Origin: JBKEAD01 sp047973165 | GTDB taxonomy: Bacteria; Verrucomicrobiota; Verrucomicrobiia; Chthoniobacterales; JBKEAD01 | NCBI GenBank assembly: GCA_047973165.1 | Contig: JBKEBM010000033.1 | Span: forward strand, 1-17,342 | Length of the DNA stretch: 17,342 nt | Direction: 5' to 3' | Shown: positions 13,468 through 17,342 of the stretch, one piece after another | How positions within the stretch are numbered: position 1 is the stretch's first letter | Layout of the letters: every line of letters begins with the position of its first letter | The notes under the pieces: model-generated | The model's input: only the letters and a program-made list of their open reading frames with translations | Told to the model about the DNA's origin: nothing | Database searches by the model: none | Position numbers and translations under genes: made by a program

Positions 13468-14127
13468 TTAAACGCCTTGTTTGGTGGGTTCCCAGATAAA
13501 TTTGTGCATTTGAAGCTGAAAACGTGCGGGCAGCTTATCTTCTAACATCCAGTTGACAATATGGCGTGGGTCAATTTTTCCAAAAATCGGGCTTAGCAGG
13601 ATGGCGCGGACTTTGCTGTCGATTTGGTGAAGTTGTATTTGTTCGCGAGTCCACTCGTAATCTTCCCGACTGCCGATTACAAATTTGACTTCGTCGCGTG
13701 TTGTGAGGTGGGAGATGTTTGAGAAAAGATTTCGCAGGGATTCTCCGCTGGAGGGCGTCTTCAGGTCCATGATGCGATGGACTCTCGAATCGATGCCGGA
13801 GATATCGTGGGCACCACTGGTTTCGATAAGGACAGTCCGACCCTGATCGCAGAGAGCCGTCATGAGAGGGAGGACATTTTTTTGCAGGAGAGGTTCACCG
13901 CCCGTGATCTCAACAAGCGGACAATCGAAAGAGAGAACTTTTTCGATAATGTCTTTGAGGAGCATTTTTTCACCCTTGTAAAAGGCGTATTCAGTATCGC
14001 AGTAGCTGCAGCGAAGATCACAAAAAGTGAGACGCACAAAGACACAGGGAAGGCCTGCCCAGGTGCTTTCGCCCTGAATGGAATGATAGATTTCGTTGAT
14101 GGTGAGTTTTTTTTCCGAAGTGCTCAC
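13468..14127 (-). CDS. queE: 7-carboxy-7-deazaguanine synthase (QueE), radical SAM
   Basis: QueE rearranges 6-carboxytetrahydropterin to 7-carboxy-7-deazaguanine using a [4Fe-4S] cluster and SAM. The 219-aa product has the N-terminal INEIYHSIQGESTWAG-type stretch, the cluster motif CxxxCxxC (C36, C40, C43 in CDLRCSYCD), VEITGGEPLLQ for SAM binding and LIETSGAHD. Family length is normal. The start is GTG at 14125-14127, overlapping the TGA of the upstream membrane-protein gene as GTGA, which strongly suggests translational coupling. queD follows 21 bases after the stop. queC and queF, the next pathway steps, are not in the window. Confidence 0.95.
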   Translation of the reverse strand: MSTSEKKLTINEIYHSIQGESTWAGLPCVFVRLTFCDLRCSYCDTEYAFYKGEKMLLKDIIEKVLSFDCPLVEITGGEPLLQKNVLPLMTALCDQGRTVLIETSGAHDISGIDSRVHRIMDLKTPSSGESLRNLFSNISHLTTRDEVKFVIGSREDYEWTREQIQLHQIDSKVRAILLSPIFGKIDPRHIVNWMLEDKLPARFQLQMHKFIWEPTKQGV

Positions 14128-14750
14128 GGTGGCGGCGTTATGTCAGGTAAAAGAGATTGGAGGAAGTCTTTTTCTGAAACTGGAATCAGATAGAACCAGT
14201 CTTCTTCACCATGATGCAGGCTGATAAGCCCCGCAAACTGCAGCAAAAGACAAGCCGCCTGGATACTCGCAGGACTGCCACCCATTCCCGAAATCATGCT
14301 TTGGTAAATTTTTCCATTCCGGTAAATTTCGTTTAGAATCTGCCAGGCCTGTCGAATGAGTGGCTTGGAAAGCGGCTGCCAGGCGTGAAGGCTGTCACTT
14401 ATTCCAAAAGTGAGAGTGGCTGGAAGGAGAAATAATTCCCATAAAACGTGAAGGCCGAGAATGGGACGATCCCGGAGACGCGGATAGCGATAAATCATCC
14501 GGACGATGATGCTGAAGATGGTTATTGAAAAAGCAACCGCCGGAAAAACCCAACGAAACCATGAAGGCAACGCAGCCTCCACCCCATCGGTCACCGAATA
14601 AAAAGCGATGAAGAGAAATTTAATCGCAAAGTAGATTGCAAACCAAATGAAGATGGTGGCCAGAAGGTAGAACAGAGCGAAAAAAATTACGCGAAAATTA
14701 TGAGCGTGAAGACGCCGGACAAAAGCATCGGGTATGGTGGAACTGCTCAT
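14124..14750 (-). CDS. Integral membrane protein of unknown function (208 aa)
   Basis: No family is recognised. The N-terminal half is membrane-embedded, with hydrophobic runs at about residues 20-52 (very aromatic, rich in Phe/Ile/Ala; one or two helices), 65-88, and perhaps 97-115 (ILGLHVLWELFLLPATLTFG). The C-terminal 85 residues are soluble and helix-rich, with RQAWQILNEIYRNGKIYQSM and then AACLLLQFAGLISLHHGEEDWFYLIPV. This helix-helix-strand pattern resembles a winged helix, which is inference. It does not look like the queuosine-precursor transporters I know (YhhQ, QueT), which have more helices. It sits inside the larE-queE-queD run, 23 bases after larE, and its stop overlaps the queE start (GTGA). 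That ties its expression to queE. The start is ATG at 14750 without an SD sequence. Confidence 0.8.
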   Translation of the reverse strand: MSSSTIPDAFVRRLHAHNFRVIFFALFYLLATIFIWFAIYFAIKFLFIAFYSVTDGVEAALPSWFRWVFPAVAFSITIFSIIVRMIYRYPRLRDRPILGLHVLWELFLLPATLTFGISDSLHAWQPLSKPLIRQAWQILNEIYRNGKIYQSMISGMGGSPASIQAACLLLQFAGLISLHHGEEDWFYLIPVSEKDFLQSLLPDITPPP

Positions 14751-14773
14751 TAATCAGAGCCTGTTTTTAACCG

Positions 14774-15619
14774 TCAGGCAAGCGAGCCCTGATAGCCCAG
14801 CGGGTCGATCTCAACTTCAGAAAAACCGAGGGATCGAAGGCAGGCGATGATTTGTGATTGCCGGGCCTGCGCATACGGTAGTTCAGCCGGAGCAACCTGA
14901 ACGTTTGCTCCGTGCTGCTGCGAGATTTTATTAGCAGGATCGACGAGTAATTTGTAACGAACCCGCAGAATACGAAACCCGAAATTTTTCAGGCTCTCTT
15001 CGGCTTTTTCAATGAGTGTAAGAGCCTCCGAAGTGACCGGTGTTCCGTAAGGAATACGCGAACTCAGGCAGGGTGCCGCCGGCAATTCGGCAGAAGAAAG
15101 ATTCCACTGCTGCGCAAGTTCGCGAACAGCCGCTTTTCCAATACCTGCACTTTTGAGCGGTGCGAGGACTGAGAATTCCCTCGCGGCAACAGCACCCGGA
15201 CGGGTCGCTGCCGGATCGTCCGCATTTTCTCCATAAGCAATCGCCGAAAATTCACGACTGCGTGCCAGAGCATCCATTGACTGAAAAAGCTCTGCCTTGC
15301 AAAAGTAACAGCGGTTGATCGGATTGGCCGCGTAGTCCGAATTTTGCATTTCCTGCGTGTTAAGAATTTCAACCCTGGCTCCGATACGCTCAGCCTGAGC
15401 AAGAGCCTCGCGCAGAGCCTGGCGAGGCAGACTGGGCGAATCCGCTATGACTCCGAGAGCTTTTTCCCCCAGGCAGCGATGAGTCAGCGCAAGGAGAACA
15501 CTGCTGTCCACACCGCCCGAATAAGCAATCATCACCGGAGCATGGGCATGTAAAATCTCGCTCGCCAACTCAAGTGAGCGAGTCAGGTCGGAAGAAAGAT
15601 TTTTTTGCATATCCGGCAT
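14774..15619 (-). CDS. larE: ATP-dependent sacrificial sulfur transferase LarE
   Basis: LarE is a PP-loop ATPase that adenylates the carboxylates of the pincer precursor and donates sulfur during nickel-pincer nucleotide synthesis, for lactate racemase and related enzymes. The 281-aa product has the PP-loop SGGVDSS (34-40), RCYFCKAELF (C104, C107), and APCLSSRIPYG with C184, the position of the sacrificial Cys in Lactobacillus LarE. The C-terminus carries RVRYK and VEIDPLGYQGSLA. With a CXXC plus the third Cys it fits the three-cysteine LarE class thought to hold a [4Fe-4S] cluster and so to act catalytically. Starts at 15619 and 15610 are both ATG; AGGA is better spaced for the second. larA, larB and larC are not present. 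The QueC alternative is rejected on motif grounds. Confidence 0.93.
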   Translation of the reverse strand: MPDMQKNLSSDLTRSLELASEILHAHAPVMIAYSGGVDSSVLLALTHRCLGEKALGVIADSPSLPRQALREALAQAERIGARVEILNTQEMQNSDYAANPINRCYFCKAELFQSMDALARSREFSAIAYGENADDPAATRPGAVAAREFSVLAPLKSAGIGKAAVRELAQQWNLSSAELPAAPCLSSRIPYGTPVTSEALTLIEKAEESLKNFGFRILRVRYKLLVDPANKISQQHGANVQVAPAELPYAQARQSQIIACLRSLGFSEVEIDPLGYQGSLA

Positions 15620-15755
15620 ATCCTGGATTTCAGAGACCCATTTTGCAAGAGAGGGTTGAGAGCCAGTCTTAAAATTATCAAGTATCGCGTTGCGGAGAAT
15701 CTTTCTCCTTCCCCTTTCTATGTTGGCACTACTGGCTATGGGCCTGGGTGTACTT

Positions 15756-16547
15756 TCACTGACGCCATTTTTTCAGCCGTCGCTCCGCTGCAAGATACTG
15801 GCGTGGGTGACGCAGGATGCCTGGCAGAAGCGGAATCAGGCCTGGCAGGATGCATTCAAGGGTTTTGATTTTGAATGCACCCAGGGGTGAGCGGTGGAGC
15901 TTCATGCGACTAAGCAGGGGTTCAGGAATATTTTCCGTCGCCAGAAAATTCAACTGATTGTGAAGCGGGGTTTTCGGATTTTTTAAAATATACTTTGCAA
16001 CCTCCGCGCACTCGGGTCGACTGCCGAGATAATCCCCGCGCAGCATATCGACAAAGTATTCCCGGAAGCTGCGCCAGTCCTGAGGGCCGTAGTCGGCCTT
16101 CAGACCGAAGCATTCACCGAAGCGGTGCATGTCTTTGTAGTGCTCCGTCTTGCCTGCTTCGGTCAGTGGCTGACAAAAACGCTCGTAGGAATCGAAGGCC
16201 GAAATAATCAGGGTCGCCGTAACCCACATTAGCGCGTCCTGGGAGAAGGCGTTGTAAGGAATCGGGTCTTTGCCGTGCACGGGCCGGTGCAGTTCGCCGA
16301 TGTCGGCCACCATTTTCTCCGCATCCTCTTTTGTTCCGAAAACAAGTGTATAGACTGCCTCCAGGGTCCGGTGAAGTCGCCCGGTGGGGTCTGTCTTAAA
16401 TCTGCTGTGATGGGTAACGGCGACAGCAACCTCCGGATGCGCCGCCTGCAACACCGCCGCCAGGGGGCCGCCAAGCAAAATCACCAACTCGGAGGTCACT
16501 CTCCAAATCGAGGAATCCGGACTAAAGCGGTGCGTCGGAAGTTGCAA
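15756..16547 (-). CDS. DUF2236 / MpaB-like oxygenase family protein
   Basis: The 263-aa product matches the DUF2236 pattern, the family of latex-clearing (Lcp-like) and fungal MpaB oxygenases. An N-terminal LLGGPLAAVLQAAHPEVAVAVTHHSRF gives an early His, RLHRTLEAVYTLVFG follows, then ELHRPVHG, and YNAFSQDALMWVTATLIISAFDSYERF carries the later segment. In studied relatives conserved His residues bind heme b; here H37, the HH after VAVT, and the RLHR and ELH histidines are candidates. The function in this organism is unknown. The start is TTG at 16547: no ATG or GTG is available before the family N-terminus, and an in-frame stop lies just upstream inside the preceding gene. It begins seven bases after the hydrolase gene, so the two are very probably co-transcribed. 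Confidence 0.85.
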   Translation of the reverse strand: MQLPTHRFSPDSSIWRVTSELVILLGGPLAAVLQAAHPEVAVAVTHHSRFKTDPTGRLHRTLEAVYTLVFGTKEDAEKMVADIGELHRPVHGKDPIPYNAFSQDALMWVTATLIISAFDSYERFCQPLTEAGKTEHYKDMHRFGECFGLKADYGPQDWRSFREYFVDMLRGDYLGSRPECAEVAKYILKNPKTPLHNQLNFLATENIPEPLLSRMKLHRSPLGAFKIKTLECILPGLIPLLPGILRHPRQYLAAERRLKKWRQ

Positions 16548-16554
16548 AGAATTT

Positions 16555-17342
16555 TTAGCTCGGCTCGTTGATCACGGGATTTGTCAGGCGACCGATTTTT
16601 TCGATTTCGATTGTGACTTCGTCGCCGGCTTTCAGCCAGACGGGAGGTTTTGCAGCCATGCCAACGCCGTGAGGTGTCCCGGTCAGGATAACGGTTCCCG
16701 GCAGCAGAGTCGTGCTTCCGCTCAGAAATTCAATGATAGCCGGAATATCGAAAATCATGTCGTTTGTATTCCAGTCCTGAACGGTTTTGCCATTGAGGAT
16801 GGTTTTTATTTTCAGATTATTCGGGTCGCCAACTTCGTCGGTCGTAGTGATGCAGGGGCCGAGCGGGGCAAAGGTATCAAAGAATTTCCCCCGGCACCAT
16901 TGGCCACCGCCTTTAGCAATCTGCCAGTCGCGTGCGCTGACGTCATTGGCACAGGTGAAGCCGAGAACGTAATCGAGAGCCTTTTCGCGGGAGACATTTT
17001 TGCAGGCTTTTCCGATGACGACAGCAAGTTCGCATTCGTAATCCACTTCGTTGCTGGCCATTTGCGTAGGTATCTCGATGGGGTCACCTGGGTTTTGCAG
17101 GGTGTTGATTCCTTTGACAAAAAGCACCGGGAGTTCCGGAACTTTAGCTCCGGATTCTTCGGCGTGGAAGCGGTAGTTGAGCCCGATACAAAGAATGGAT
17201 GTGGGTTGCAGCGGTGCCAGAAGTTTTTGGACATCTGCCGCCTCATCGGTTGTTTTCAGGCCGGAGTAGAGTTCGCCCTCCATACGATGATATGTGCCTT
17301 GGCCGCGTTCCTCGCCGTAGTGAATTTTACCTTGTGAATCCT
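16555..17342 (-). CDS. Fumarylacetoacetate hydrolase family protein (N-terminus outside window)
   Basis: FAH-superfamily enzymes cleave or decarboxylate beta-diketo acids, isomerise such acids, or hydrate related substrates, using a divalent metal held by Glu/Glu/Asp. Here DYECELAVVIG supplies the two Glu and NDVSARDWQ the Asp region; CIGLNYRFHAEE, GKFFDTFAPLGP and LTGTPHGVG complete the family core. The reading frame stays open from the first obvious ATG (17283) to the window edge, and the extra residues read DSQGKIHYGEERGQGTYHR, typical FAH N-terminal sequence. The true start is therefore to the right of the window and the 17283 ATG is internal. The substrate cannot be told from the sequence. 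A DUF2236 gene follows seven bases downstream. Confidence 0.93.
   Translation of the reverse strand, partial: DSQGKIHYGEERGQGTYHRMEGELYSGLKTTDEAADVQKLLAPLQPTSILCIGLNYRFHAEESGAKVPELPVLFVKGINTLQNPGDPIEIPTQMASNEVDYECELAVVIGKACKNVSREKALDYVLGFTCANDVSARDWQIAKGGGQWCRGKFFDTFAPLGPCITTTDEVGDPNNLKIKTILNGKTVQDWNTNDMIFDIPAIIEFLSGSTTLLPGTVILTGTPHGVGMAAKPPVWLKAGDEVTIEIEKIGRLTNPVINEPS

Noticed and set aside
14774..15619. PP-loop protein as QueC (preQ0 synthase), which would complete the que operon
   Set aside because: The RCYFCK and APCLSSRIPYG motifs and the C-terminal DPLGYQGSLA are LarE signatures. The QueC C-terminal zinc cysteine cluster is absent.
15694..15708. GGAGAA-TCT-TTCTCC palindrome between larE and the DUF2236 gene
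   Set aside because: It is too short, has a 3-base loop and no T-run on either strand. I cannot support a terminator or operator from this alone.
15690..15890. 66-codon plus-strand frame with a signal-like hydrophobic N-terminus
   Set aside because: It starts on TTG without an SD sequence, and most of it is antisense to the conserved C-terminus of the DUF2236 gene. Hydrophobicity alone is not enough.
16669..17337. Open plus-strand frame of 222 codons
   Set aside because: It is antisense to the FAH-family gene, which has convincing metal-binding motifs. Nothing recognisable is encoded on this strand.

Overview
The window looks like core chromosome of a free-living bacterium with moderate GC content (near 50% by eye). 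I would place it tentatively in the Verrucomicrobiota, possibly the Opitutia/Puniceicoccales. The basis is soft: Ser-Cys lipoboxes, a secreted 'LKNG...G' protein of a style common in that phylum, scarce Shine-Dalgarno (SD) sequences, many GTG/TTG starts, and housekeeping genes in a non-standard order. I see no insertion sequence, prophage, integrase, CRISPR array or recognisable defence locus.

Layout. 1-2335 (minus strand): a sigma-54-dependent response regulator running off the left edge, tRNA-Gly(UCC) with a good promoter, the redox chaperone hslO, and tRNA-Leu(GAG). 2478-4007 (plus): rph (RNase PH), rpmB (L28) and a small conserved-looking 68-aa protein closed by a terminator. 4008-8562: an ABC exporter half-transporter behind a structured leader, a convergent secreted protein of unknown function, and a divergent lipoprotein of glycoside hydrolase family 1 (GH1). 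8559-9896 (minus): bioA. 9984-12906 (plus): trmD, ffh, rpsP, khpA and a small His-rich lipoprotein. This is a rearranged version of the usual ffh-rpsP-khpA-rimM-trmD-rplS cluster, with rimM and rplS absent. 12907-13077: an intergenic stretch packed with inverted repeats, including a REPIN-like pair. 13078-15619 (minus): a tight run of larE, an unrecognised membrane protein, queE and queD. 15756-17342 (minus): a DUF2236 (MpaB-like) protein behind a fumarylacetoacetase-family hydrolase that runs off the right edge.

How the genes work together. trmD, ffh, rpsP, khpA, rpmB, rph and the tRNAs form a translation and RNA-processing block. queE and queD are consecutive enzymes on the way to preQ0 and queuosine, a tRNA modification. 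They share an apparent operon with larE, a PP-loop sulfur transferase of nickel-pincer cofactor synthesis, and a membrane protein of unknown role. This operon is the most interesting part of the window, the more so because QueD carries Gln where the family's first zinc-ligand His is expected. The other genes are ordinary, with a few local oddities: two convergent gene pairs each overlap by exactly TTAA, hairpins sit on stop codons, and TrmD and Ffh have unusual residues in conserved motifs.

No strong candidate for a wholly new system is visible. The findings are graded accordingly.
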